Source of the DNA: Campylobacter sp. UBA1713
Lineage (GTDB): Bacteria; Campylobacterota; Campylobacteria; Campylobacterales; Campylobacteraceae
DNA length: 16,002 nt
Reading direction: 5' to 3'
Assembly: GCA_002317305.1 (NCBI GenBank)
Contig: DCIZ01000125.1
Span: 1 to 16,002, forward strand
Position 1 is the first letter of the stretch; the number at the start of each line of letters is the position of its first letter. Below the pieces are notes generated by a model. It had not been told where the DNA came from. It worked only from the letters and a program-made list of their open reading frames with translations, and searched no databases. Positions 6,215 to 12,478 of this stretch are shown here, in pieces. Position numbers and translations under genes: made by a program.

Positions 6215-6393
6215 TTAAGGGCATCTCTAAAAAATAGTTTGGCTCAATTTCGAGAAATGTTTTTAGCGAATTTTTGTTTTAAAACGAGGAGAATACTGGC
6301 GTATTTGACGAGTTTTAAGGCGAAAAGGCGCAAAAACAGGCTCGAAAGTGAGCCACAGATTTTTCTTTAAGTAGTTTTTAGAGGTGCCCTTAA
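6215..6393. mobile_element. Intact fold-back element (MITE-like), no transposase
   Basis: The ends are inverted repeats: TTAAGGGCATCTCTAAAAA on the left and, reverse-complemented, TTAAGGGCACCTCTAAAAA on the right. Pairing continues inwards: GGCTCAATTTCGAG at 6241-6254 matches CTCGAAAGTGAGCC at 6341-6354 with one mismatch. Further in, GTTTTTAGCG and TTAAAAC pair with matching words on the right. The centre is AATAC-TGGC-GTATT near 6304. The whole 179 bp is therefore one long imperfect palindrome. A diverged right half occurs at 1-82, so it is a repeat family. The only ORF on it is a 60-codon minus-strand frame with no ribosome-binding site. Ends at TTAA suggest a TA or TTAA target, but duplication cannot be separated from the terminal repeat. 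Confidence 0.75.
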
Positions 6394-6400
6394 GTGTTGG

Positions 6401-6436
6401 AGAAAAATTAGTGCCTCCTGTAAATTTCAGAGGCAC
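6401..6436 (-). terminator. Intrinsic terminator of the small ORF at 6476-6553
   Basis: The minus strand reads GTGCCTC-TG then AAATTTA then CAGGAGGCAC, a 9-bp stem with one bulged base, followed directly by TAATTTTTCT. The T run exists on this strand only, so it terminates minus-strand transcription 40 bases after the stop of the small ORF and before the fold-back element. Confidence 0.75.
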
Positions 6437-6475
6437 ATTTGGCAAAATGAGAGAAAAGAGTTTAAATTTGCGTTG

Positions 6476-6553
6476 TTATTTGCAAATTTTGTAGAGAATG
6501 ATGGCTAAAAGCGCTATCTCGATGAGGTCAGCGTATTCTCGTAAAAAATGCAT
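6476..6553 (-). CDS. Small membrane peptide, 25 residues, function unknown
   Basis: ATG at 6553 is preceded by AAGGAG with a six-base spacer, one of the best ribosome-binding sites in the window. The frame runs 25 codons to TAA. The peptide begins MHFLREYADL and ends in a hydrophobic run (IEIALLAIILY) followed by KICK, so it is a single membrane helix with a short charged N-terminus and a basic tail. It has its own terminator 40 bases downstream and phased AT motifs upstream, which makes an independent short transcript likely. I do not recognise the family. Possibilities are a type I toxin-like peptide, as small hydrophobic peptides in Helicobacter can be, or an accessory subunit of a membrane complex. 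No antisense promoter is obvious. Confidence 0.6.
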   Translation of the reverse strand: MHFLREYADLIEIALLAIILYKICK

Positions 6554-6569
6554 GTTTTGCTCCTTTTTT

Positions 6570-6622
6570 GAAATTTGGGCGAAATTTTAACGAAATTTTG
6601 TGAAATTTTTGTTATGAAATTT
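6570..6622. repeat. Five GAAATTT motifs in approximate helical phase
   Basis: GAAATTT begins at 6570, 6581, 6592, 6602 and 6616, spacings of 11, 11, 10 and 14 bases. This puts A/T tracts on one face of the helix just upstream of the ribosome-binding site of the 25-codon ORF. It could be intrinsically bent promoter DNA or protein-binding iterons. The motif is also a common word in this AT-rich genome, so chance is not excluded. Confidence 0.6.
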
Positions 6623-6845
6623 AAAAAGATAAGATGTAAGAAATTTAACATAATTTTTAACGTGGCAAAAACCTGCAAAAAATCTGCCTAAACAACAAAG
6701 GCGGAAAATCGTCAAATTCGCTTTTACACAAATTTAACAATTCTCACACTTTCTCGCAATGCAAAGAATTTTCAGTCGCCTGCAAACTTTCTCGCACCAA
6801 AAAAAAATGACGGCACGTTTTGCAAAGTCGCCAAAACACCGCCAC
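6623..6845. other. Intergenic, no gene seen
   Basis: The space between the small ORF and the end of tsf has AT-rich sequence, frames without ribosome-binding sites and no recognisable RNA gene. Short frames on both strands here are shadows. The promoter of the small ORF probably lies in the first 60 bases, but no single -10 box stands out. Confidence 0.5.
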
Positions 6846-6874
6846 AAAAAAAACGCACGCCAGCTGACGTCAGC
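6846..6874 (-). terminator. Probable terminator of rpsB-tsf
   Basis: Eight bases after the tsf stop codon the minus strand has the palindrome GCTGACGTCAGC overlapping an alternative stem ACGTC-AGCT-GGCGT. After a short GCG, eight T residues follow. The stem is short with a G-T pair, so the call rests mainly on position and the T run. Confidence 0.45.
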
Positions 6875-6881
6875 AAAAACC

Positions 6882-7949
6882 TTACGCCATCTGTGCTGCC
6901 ACTTCTGCTGCAAAGTCCTCGCTCTTTTTGTCAAGCCCTTCGCCCACTTCAAAGCGGACATATTTGACGATATTTATAGCACCGCCGAGCTTTTTTGACT
7001 CCTCAGCTACTACTTGTTCAACGGTCTTTTTGTCGTCCATTACAAAAAACTGCCCCATCAAAGTCAGCCTTTGGTCTAGCTGTGTGTTGTCAGCGTAAAA
7101 GCGTTCAACTTGACCAGGAATGATCTTATCCCAAATTTGCTCTGGTTTGCCCTGTGCTTTTAGCTCAGCTTTCATCTTTTCTACCGCCTCTGCTACCACC
7201 TCGTCTGTTATCTGCATGCGTGACGCAAAAAGTGGAATTTTGTGGAGTGGTTTTTTTAGACGAACAAGCTCTTCGTTCTCTTTTTCTAGCTCGCCTTTTA
7301 GCGCCAAATACTCTTTTTCCACAAAATCTTTGTCAAATTCAGTGTAGCTAATAACGCTCGGTTTCATCGCCGCTGCGTGCATGCAAAGGTTTTTCAAAAA
7401 GTCGCCCGCTTTTGCCGCTACTGCTTCATTTTCGCAAACTGCGCCTATTAAAACGCCCACACGTGAATTTGAGTGCAAATAGCCCGCTATTACGCCGTTT
7501 GTGCCCGCCTCTATAGTCTCAAATCTGCGAACTACCAAATTCTCGCCTATGGTCGCTATCTGTGAGTTAAAGTATTCGCTAAATTTAACGCCACCGATGA
7601 GACTCTCGTTTAACGCCTCAACGCTTGTTATGTCATTTGCCTGAACGTGCGAAGTTACATCGCCTACTAGTTTAACAAAAGTTGCGTTTTTCGCTACAAA
7701 GTCAGTTTCTGAATTTATCTCGCTAATAGTCGCCTTTTTGCCGTCAGCCGAAACGACCACGCTCACAAGCCCTTCGCTTGCTAGCCTGTCTGCCTTTTTA
7801 GCCGCTTTGCCTAGCCCTTTTTCACGCAAAATGTCGACTGCTTTTGCCATGTCGCCATCGCTCTCTTGAAGTGCCTTTTTACAATCCATCATTCCAGCAC
7901 CAGTTGACTCCCGAAGCTCTTTTACCATCTGTGCACTTATCTCTGCCAT
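6882..7949 (-). CDS. tsf: Translation elongation factor Ts
   Basis: EF-Ts exchanges GDP for GTP on EF-Tu in the cytoplasm. The 355-residue length is the long form seen in Campylobacter, with an insertion compared with the 283-residue E. coli protein. The N-terminal UBA-like domain has the signature TGAGMMDCKKAL at 16-27, and SETDFVAKN at 80-88 is the conserved EF-Tu contact stretch. The ATG at 7949 overlaps the rpsB stop by one base (TAATG), so the two genes are translationally coupled in the standard rpsB-tsf order. A probable terminator follows. Confidence 0.97.
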   Translation of the reverse strand: MAEISAQMVKELRESTGAGMMDCKKALQESDGDMAKAVDILREKGLGKAAKKADRLASEGLVSVVVSADGKKATISEINSETDFVAKNATFVKLVGDVTSHVQANDITSVEALNESLIGGVKFSEYFNSQIATIGENLVVRRFETIEAGTNGVIAGYLHSNSRVGVLIGAVCENEAVAAKAGDFLKNLCMHAAAMKPSVISYTEFDKDFVEKEYLALKGELEKENEELVRLKKPLHKIPLFASRMQITDEVVAEAVEKMKAELKAQGKPEQIWDKIIPGQVERFYADNTQLDQRLTLMGQFFVMDDKKTVEQVVAEESKKLGGAINIVKYVRFEVGEGLDKKSEDFAAEVAAQMA

Positions 7950-8725
7950 TATTCGTTCTCCTCCATCGCCTCTGCCACAACGGCATTTTTCTCGTCCTCT
8001 GTTACTGGCAAACTCTCCTCGTCTGCTACACTCACGCCATCGCTATCTCTAAGCGCTCGTCCTTCGTTAATGGCGTCTGAAATTTCGTTACAGAAAAGCT
8101 GAACACTTCTGATGGCGTCATCGTTGCCTGGGATCGGGTATTGGATAAGGTCTGGGTCGCAATTTGTGTCGATAGGTGCGACTATTGGCATGCCTAGTCG
8201 GTTTGCCTCAGCTACAGCGATCTTCTCTTTTACAGTGTCAATGATAAACATCATGTCTGGAATGGTTTTTAGGTTTCTAACGCCACCTAAAACTGCTAGT
8301 AGTTTCTCTTTTTTTCGGCGAAGCATCAAGGCTTCTTTTTTTGTAAGCAAATTTATAGAGCCGTCTTCTTCCATCGCCTCGATGACTTCTAGTTTTCGGA
8401 TAGACTGGCGAATGGTGTTAAAATTCGTCATCATGCCGCCCAGCCATCGCTCACAAACAAAAGGCATGCCGCACTTTTCAGCCGCTGCTCTTACCGCCTC
8501 GCTAGCCTGTTTTTTCGTGCCGACAAAAAGGATAGTTTTGCCCTCAGCCGCTACGTCTCTTACGATGTTGTAAGTGTAACGAAAATAGCGAATCGTCTTT
8601 TGAAGGTCAATGATGTAAATGCCTTTTCTCTCACCAAAAATGAACTTTTTCATCTTTGGATTCCAACGCCTAGTTTGGTGACCAAAATGCACACCGCACT
8701 CTAACAAATCTCTAATAGTAACCAT
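7949..8725 (-). CDS. rpsB: 30S ribosomal protein S2
   Basis: S2 belongs to the small ribosomal subunit and is among the last proteins to assemble. The 258-residue protein begins [25 protein letters not shown], the standard S2 N-terminus, and contains [16 protein letters not shown] and [12 protein letters not shown]. The frame is open for 34 more codons upstream, but ATG at 8725 has AAGGAG seven bases before it and matches family starts, so the longer form is rejected. The C-terminus is an acidic tail ending in EENE, as is common in S2 of this group. It is the first gene of the rpsB-tsf operon. Confidence 0.97.
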   Translation of the reverse strand: MVTIRDLLECGVHFGHQTRRWNPKMKKFIFGERKGIYIIDLQKTIRYFRYTYNIVRDVAAEGKTILFVGTKKQASEAVRAAAEKCGMPFVCERWLGGMMTNFNTIRQSIRKLEVIEAMEEDGSINLLTKKEALMLRRKKEKLLAVLGGVRNLKTIPDMMFIIDTVKEKIAVAEANRLGMPIVAPIDTNCDPDLIQYPIPGNDDAIRSVQLFCNEISDAINEGRALRDSDGVSVADEESLPVTEDEKNAVVAEAMEENE

Positions 8726-8822
8726 AGAGTTCTCCTTAAAATAGTTTTTTCCTCTGCGACCATTAAGCAACAAATTTGCCAACTTGTAAGAATTGTCGCA
8801 TGTGAAATAGTCGCCGATTCTA
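8726..8822 (-). promoter_or_regulatory. rpsB promoter and structured leader
   Basis: TAGAAT (minus strand, 8817-8822), preceded by a T8 run and GGG, is a good candidate -10, giving a leader of about 85 bases. In the leader TGCGAC (8795-8800) can pair with GTCGCA (8755-8760), enclosing further stems such as GCAA-ATTTG-TTGC. Ribosomal protein operons are often controlled by binding of their own product to leader RNA, and S2 leaders of this kind are known in gamma-proteobacteria. A similar role here is inference. Confidence 0.45.
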
Positions 8823-8962
8823 CCCAAAAAAAAGTTAAAATCTGCTAAAATTTGGAAAAATTTAAATTTGCAACGAGCAACTACACGAATCTAATCCGCA
8901 ACATTTTCACAAAAAATTTGCTTTATATAGTTTTCATTTACTTTTCTTTAATAAAAAAAGTG

Positions 8963-8968
8963 TATAAT
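8963..8968 (+). promoter_or_regulatory. Candidate -10 box for the response regulator gene
   Basis: A perfect TATAAT in AAGTGTATAATTG lies about 49 bases before the ATG, with no clear -35. The palindrome GTTTATAAAC (8983-8992) lies just downstream of the expected start of transcription and could be an operator. AGGAG at 9006-9010 is the ribosome-binding site. Confidence 0.6.
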
Positions 8969-9016
8969 TGTGAATTATTAAAGTTTATAAACCAAATTCA
9001 ACATTAGGAGACGAAA

Positions 9017-9691
9017 ATGATTCGAGTTTTAATGATCGAAGACGACACCGAATTTGCTAGCTTTTTGGCTGAATACCTAGCAAAATACAACATTGAGATC
9101 ACAAACCACGACGACCCTTACATTGGGCTTGCTGCTGGCATAAAAGACTTTGACCTCTTGATTTTGGACCTAACTTTGCCCGGCATCGACGGGCTAGAAG
9201 TTTGCCGTGAAGTCCGCTCCAAATACAACATTCCTATCATCATCAGCTCAGCTAGAAGCGACGTAGACGACCGCGTCATAGGCTTACAAATAGGCGCTGA
9301 CGACTACATACCAAAACCTTACGACCCAAAAGAGATGCACGCACGCATCACTAGCCTCATTCGCCGCTCAAAACAGAGCTTTGAGAGCACGCCACGAGAA
9401 GAGAACCAAAGCGCGTTTCGGCTTGACACAAGGCGACATCTCATCTACTTTCACGAGCAAGAGCTCACTCTCACGCCTGCTGAGTATGAAATTTTAGAGT
9501 ATTTGGTAGGACATCACGGCTTTGCCATCTCACGTGAGCAGCTTGTGGGCAACTGCCGAAGTCTAAAAGACAAAGACTCAAAGAGCCTTGACGTCATCAT
9601 CGGGCGACTTCGCACAAAGATAGGCGACGACTCACGCCAACCACGCCACATATTTAGCGTGCGTGGCATCGGCTACAAGCTACTCGGCTAA
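9017..9691 (+). CDS. cprR: OmpR-family response regulator, CprR/ArsR-like
   Basis: A 224-residue two-domain regulator. The receiver domain (1-118) has the acidic pair Glu8-Asp9, phospho-acceptor Asp51 in LILDLTLPG, switch residue Ser77 or Ser78 in IIISSARSD, and Lys100 in IPKPYDP. The C-terminal winged-helix domain (about 132-224) ends in the typical VIIGRLRTKIGDD and HIFSVRGIGYKL. The words IPIIISSARSD, GADDYIPKPYDPKE and LDVIIGRLR closely recall Helicobacter pylori ArsR (acid response) and Campylobacter CprR (envelope, biofilm and growth). The cognate kinase gene follows after 168 bases containing a terminator, so it may be uncoupled in expression. Family assignment is firm; the orthologue name is from memory. 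Confidence 0.92.
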   Translation: MIRVLMIEDDTEFASFLAEYLAKYNIEITNHDDPYIGLAAGIKDFDLLILDLTLPGIDGLEVCREVRSKYNIPIIISSARSDVDDRVIGLQIGADDYIPKPYDPKEMHARITSLIRRSKQSFESTPREENQSAFRLDTRRHLIYFHEQELTLTPAEYEILEYLVGHHGFAISREQLVGNCRSLKDKDSKSLDVIIGRLRTKIGDDSRQPRHIFSVRGIGYKLLG

Positions 9692-9763
9692 AACGAAAAG
9701 CGACAAACAGAAATTTCGTTTGTTTGAGTTATTTTTATACATTTGTCAGTGAGACAAAAAAAG

Positions 9764-9795
9764 TGGCGGGCGGTAACCTCGTCCGCCATTTATTT
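9764..9795 (+). terminator. Intrinsic terminator between response regulator and kinase
   Basis: TGGCGGGCG and CGTCCGCCA form a 9-bp stem (one G-T pair) with a seven-base loop, followed by TTTATTT. It lies 70 bases after the response regulator stop. Another possible stem, AAACGAAA with TTTCGTTT, sits immediately after the stop codon ahead of GAGTTATTTTT. Confidence 0.75.
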
Positions 9796-9814
9796 ACTCC
9801 GCTAAAAAATTTCG

Positions 9815-9820
9815 TATAAA
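9815..9820 (+). promoter_or_regulatory. Candidate -10 box for the sensor kinase gene
   Basis: TTCGTATAAACAAAC lies after the terminator and about 40 bases before the kinase start codon, with TATAAA as -10. GTATAAAC resembles half of the GTTTATAAAC palindrome in the regulator promoter. The presence of a terminator upstream makes a separate promoter likely. Confidence 0.4.
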
Positions 9821-9859
9821 CAAACAAAATTTGACATAAAACCAAAAAAAGAGTAAATT

Positions 9860-11113
9860 TTGAAAAGCATAAGAACAAAAATCGCACTCATCTTTACCGT
9901 GCTGTTTGGACTCATTGTGGCACTTCTTTTTACCATCTACCAAATCAGCGCAAACGCACTAGACGAAAAGATCTACTCAAACCAACAACGCGCCATCTCG
10001 TGGCTAAACTCACTCTACGAAAAGGCAAATTTACCAGACAACTGGCATGAGTATTTTGAAAATTTTAACCTAAAATACGCCGATGCAAATTTGCAAAAAA
10101 AAGTCCTACAAAACGGCGAAATTCTCCAAAAACAAGAGACGCAACTAGGTCGCGTAGAGGTCAGACGCCTTAACGGCGAGCTTTTTTTAACGCTAAAAAA
10201 CCGAAGTGCTGTATTTGTGCTACAAAACACACTCCAAAACAACAGCGCCCTGCCGCTACTCTTTTGCCTCTTTGCCTGTTTGGGACTCATTGGGCTAGCT
10301 TTTGCCTCTGTCTACCAAAGCCTAAAACCGCTAAAAGAACTTCGTGAAGACATCTCCAAATTCGCCAGTGGAAATTTTGAAGACAGCTGCCGAATTCTCA
10401 CAAAAGACCGAAAAGACGAGATAGGACAAGTCGCTTACGAATTTAACAGCGCCGCTTGCAAGATAAAAGACCTGCTTTGCTCACGCCAAACCTTTTTGCG
10501 TGCCATCATGCATGAGCTAAAAACGCCAGTCGGCAAAGGTCGCATCCTAAGCGAAATGCTCGAAGACGAAGTGGCAAAAGAGCGTTTTGTAAAAATTTTT
10601 TCACGGCTAAATGAGCTCATAAACGAATTTGCAAAAGTAGAAAAGATAGTCAGCAAAAACTACAACCTCACTCGCGACCTTGTCGAAAGCGAACGCGTTT
10701 TAAACGGCGTAAAAGATGCACTCATGCTAGATGACTTTTCGCAAAAAGTAAGCGTAAGTGGCGGGAATTTTTGGTGGGAAGTAGACTTTGAACTCTTCGT
10801 TTTGGCAGTAAAGAATCTTGTGGACAATGCACTAAAGTATTCGACAGACAAAAGTGCTAGAATCGAATTTGGCAGAAGTTTTGTCAGCGTAAAAAACAAA
10901 GGCGCAGCACTAAAACACGACTTTAGCTACTACAAAGAGGCTTTTGTGCGTGAAAAAAGCGGCACACAAGATGGCTTGGGGCTTGGGCTTTACATAATAG
11001 ACAAAATTTGCGAGATGCACGGATTTGGGCTTTTGCACAGCTACACAGAAGGCACACACGAAATTCGCATCGAGATGAATTCTGCAAATTTACCAAAAGG
11101 CAAAACGCGATGA
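9860..11113 (+). CDS. cprS: Membrane sensor histidine kinase, CprS/ArsS-like
   Basis: A 417-residue sensor kinase with TM1 at about 7-28, a periplasmic sensor region 30-128, TM2 at 131-152, a HAMP linker 153-206, and a dimerisation/H-box helix with phospho-acceptor His218 in IMHELKTPVGKG. The ATP-binding domain has the N box LAVKNLVDNALKYS (Asn319, Asn323) and the glycine-rich DGLGLGLYIID at 371-381. The usual DxGxG G1 box between them is replaced by VKNKGAAL. The start is TTG at 9860 with a weak AGAG ribosome-binding site, suggesting low expression. The end overlaps recR by ATGA. The partner is the response regulator upstream. The signal sensed cannot be read from the sequence; acid or envelope stress would follow from the relatives. 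Confidence 0.92.
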   Translation: MKSIRTKIALIFTVLFGLIVALLFTIYQISANALDEKIYSNQQRAISWLNSLYEKANLPDNWHEYFENFNLKYADANLQKKVLQNGEILQKQETQLGRVEVRRLNGELFLTLKNRSAVFVLQNTLQNNSALPLLFCLFACLGLIGLAFASVYQSLKPLKELREDISKFASGNFEDSCRILTKDRKDEIGQVAYEFNSAACKIKDLLCSRQTFLRAIMHELKTPVGKGRILSEMLEDEVAKERFVKIFSRLNELINEFAKVEKIVSKNYNLTRDLVESERVLNGVKDALMLDDFSQKVSVSGGNFWWEVDFELFVLAVKNLVDNALKYSTDKSARIEFGRSFVSVKNKGAALKHDFSYYKEAFVREKSGTQDGLGLGLYIIDKICEMHGFGLLHSYTEGTHEIRIEMNSANLPKGKTR

Positions 11114-11676
11114 AATTTAGGCTAGACAAATTTGACCGACTGGTAGAGAGCTTTTGTAAAATAGGCGGAATCGGGCGAAAAAGTGCCGTAAAATACGCCT
11201 ACGCCGTCTCTGTGGCTAGCCCGGCACTTGGGCTAAATTTAAGCTTTGCGCTAGAAGAGGCGGCGCGTTCGCTAGTTCGTTGCGGCATGTGTGGCGGTGT
11301 GAGTGAGGCAAATGAGTGTCCAGTTTGCGATGACTCTACGCGTGAAAAAAACGTGGTCTGTGTGGTGGCAGACGCGCGTGAAATTTTTGTTTTGGAGCAG
11401 TCTGGGTCGTTTAACGGGCTATATTTTGTCTTTGATTCGCGCGAAAGGCTGGCGGATTTGGCGAATTTTGTGCGGCATTTTGGCGTGCGTGAAGTCTTTT
11501 TTGCCTTTGTGCCAAATTTGGCAAACGACACTTTGATGATGACCATTGAAGACGCTTTGGGCGAATTTGGGCTGGTTTTTACAAAGATAGCACAAGGAAT
11601 CCCAAACGGCGTTGCCATAGAAAACATAGATTTGCTTTCGCTAGCTCGTGCGGTAAATGAGCGGCGGGAAATTTGA
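11110..11676 (+). CDS. recR: Recombination mediator protein RecR
   Basis: RecR works with RecO (and RecF where present) to load RecA on gapped DNA. The 188-residue protein has an N-terminal helix-hairpin-helix (KIGGIGRKSAVKYA, about 17-30), a four-cysteine zinc finger (Cys58, Cys61, Cys70, Cys73), and a Toprim domain from about 82 (VVCVVADAREIFVLEQSGSF) to IPNGVAIENIDLLSLARA near the end. It is slightly shorter than E. coli RecR (201) because the loop after GLYFVF is reduced. The frame is open 34 codons further upstream, but those codons overlap the kinase gene. ATG at 11110 has AAAAGG before it and forms the ATGA overlap with the kinase stop, so it is translationally coupled to the kinase. 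Confidence 0.95.
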   Translation: MKFRLDKFDRLVESFCKIGGIGRKSAVKYAYAVSVASPALGLNLSFALEEAARSLVRCGMCGGVSEANECPVCDDSTREKNVVCVVADAREIFVLEQSGSFNGLYFVFDSRERLADLANFVRHFGVREVFFAFVPNLANDTLMMTIEDALGEFGLVFTKIAQGIPNGVAIENIDLLSLARAVNERREI

Positions 11677-11715
11677 AATTTTTAAAAAATGTAACAAACA
11701 TTAAGTTTTTGTTGG

Positions 11716-11721
11716 TATAAT
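11716..11721 (+). promoter_or_regulatory. Extended -10 promoter of mlaC
   Basis: TTGGTATAATGC has a perfect -10 with an upstream TG, 35 bases before the mlaC start codon. A second TATAAT lies at 11734-11739 but is too close to the ribosome-binding site (AAGGA, 11743-11747) to give a useful leader. This suggests mlaC and downstream genes form their own unit, apart from cprS-recR. Confidence 0.65.
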
Positions 11722-11755
11722 GCAACTTACATTATAATAAAAAAGGATTTGAAAA

Positions 11756-12340
11756 ATGAAAAAAATTTTTTTAGCTTTAGCACTAGCAGTTTGCGCCTTT
11801 GGCGTTAAGATGGACAGCATAAACGAAGTTGTCCAAAGAGATATAAACAAAGTCCCTAACATCGTCTCAAACAAAAAGACCAGCCTTAACCAAAAGAGCA
11901 AAGCGCTTTTTGAGATGTTTGACGGCTACTTTGACTACCCGCTCATGTCGCGTCTTGCACTCGGTAAGCACGCAAAAGCACTCACGAGAGATGAGTTAAG
12001 CGAATTTGAGAGCATCTTTGTCAAACGACTAAAAGAGTCGTTTACAGACAAGCTTTCACTCTACACAAACCAAAAATTCGTCATCTCAAAAAGCTACGTG
12101 CCAGCGCGCCCTGCTAACCGCTACAACATAGACATTGACATAGTCAGCAGCGGTAGTGTCTACAAAATGGGCTTTAAGATGCACACGCAAAAAGGCAGAG
12201 ATGACTACAAAGTTTATGATGTAGATGTGTTAGGCATTAGCATCGTAAATATGTATAGAACGCAGTTTAACGCCATAAAAACTGGCGACTTTCAGGCGAT
12301 TCTTAGTGCGGTTAAACAGACAGATGTAAACAGACGCTAA
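11756..12340 (+). CDS. mlaC: MlaC/Ttg2D-family periplasmic phospholipid-binding protein
   Basis: A 194-residue exported protein. The N-terminus MKKIFLALALAVCAFG is a signal peptide with a likely cleavage near residues 16-17; the Cys there lacks a proper lipobox, so a lipoprotein is unlikely. The mature part carries the MlaC pattern: FDYPLMSRLALGKHAKALTR, DELSEFESIFVKRLKESFTD, a beta-rich centre and VYDVDVLGISIVNMYRTQF. MlaC ferries phospholipids across the periplasm between outer-membrane MlaA and an inner-membrane partner. Here the next gene is an RND/MMPL transporter rather than MlaFEDB, the same pairing as recalled for C. jejuni Cj1372-Cj1373. The mlaA gene that precedes it there is not found upstream here. 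Start supported by AAGGA. Confidence 0.88.
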   Translation: MKKIFLALALAVCAFGVKMDSINEVVQRDINKVPNIVSNKKTSLNQKSKALFEMFDGYFDYPLMSRLALGKHAKALTRDELSEFESIFVKRLKESFTDKLSLYTNQKFVISKSYVPARPANRYNIDIDIVSSGSVYKMGFKMHTQKGRDDYKVYDVDVLGISIVNMYRTQFNAIKTGDFQAILSAVKQTDVNRR

Positions 12341-12442
12341 CAAATAAAGAGGCGTGTGAAACGCAAAGTAAATTTGCTTCTGGCAAATTTGCTCCACAAA
12401 GCTATACGCATGCAAAAAATTCAAATTTAAAGAGTTTTTAAT
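12341..12442 (+). other. mlaC-transporter intergenic spacer
   Basis: The 102 bases hold a GCGT-GTGAA-ACGC hairpin and the word CAAATTTGCT or TAAATTTGCT twice (about 12369 and 12384), with no T run and no obvious -10. Read-through from mlaC into the transporter is therefore likely. The ribosome-binding site of the transporter is weak (AAAGAG). Confidence 0.4.
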
Positions 12443-12478
12443 ATGGAAAAAATGGAAAAAATGGAAAAAATGGAAAAA
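12443..12478 (+). repeat. Four tandem ATGGAAAAA units forming the start of the transporter gene
   Basis: ATGGAAAAA is repeated exactly four times, encoding Met-Glu-Lys x4. Each unit provides an ATG, and the GGA of each unit sits four to five bases before the next ATG, resembling a short ribosome-binding site. Copy-number change keeps the frame but changes the number of possible starts. Confidence 0.9.

Noticed and set aside
6215..6393. Target-site duplication TTAA for the fold-back element
   Set aside because: TTAA at each end is continuous with the terminal inverted repeat, so it cannot be told apart from element sequence without an empty site.
6263..6445. 60-codon minus-strand frame over the fold-back element
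   Set aside because: No ribosome-binding site, it crosses the terminator and the palindrome, and the product is a by-product of the repeat.
8726..8827. 34-codon N-terminal extension of S2
   Set aside because: No ribosome-binding site at the upstream ATG, the candidate promoter overlaps it, and family starts match the ATG at 8725 with AAGGAG.
8983..8992. GTTTATAAAC as a proven operator of the response regulator
   Set aside because: A 10-base AT-rich palindrome in an AT-rich promoter is weak evidence; noted only as a possibility.
11008..11109. 34-codon N-terminal extension of RecR
   Set aside because: It overlaps the kinase gene in another frame, while the ATG at 11110 has a ribosome-binding site and matches the RecR N-terminus.
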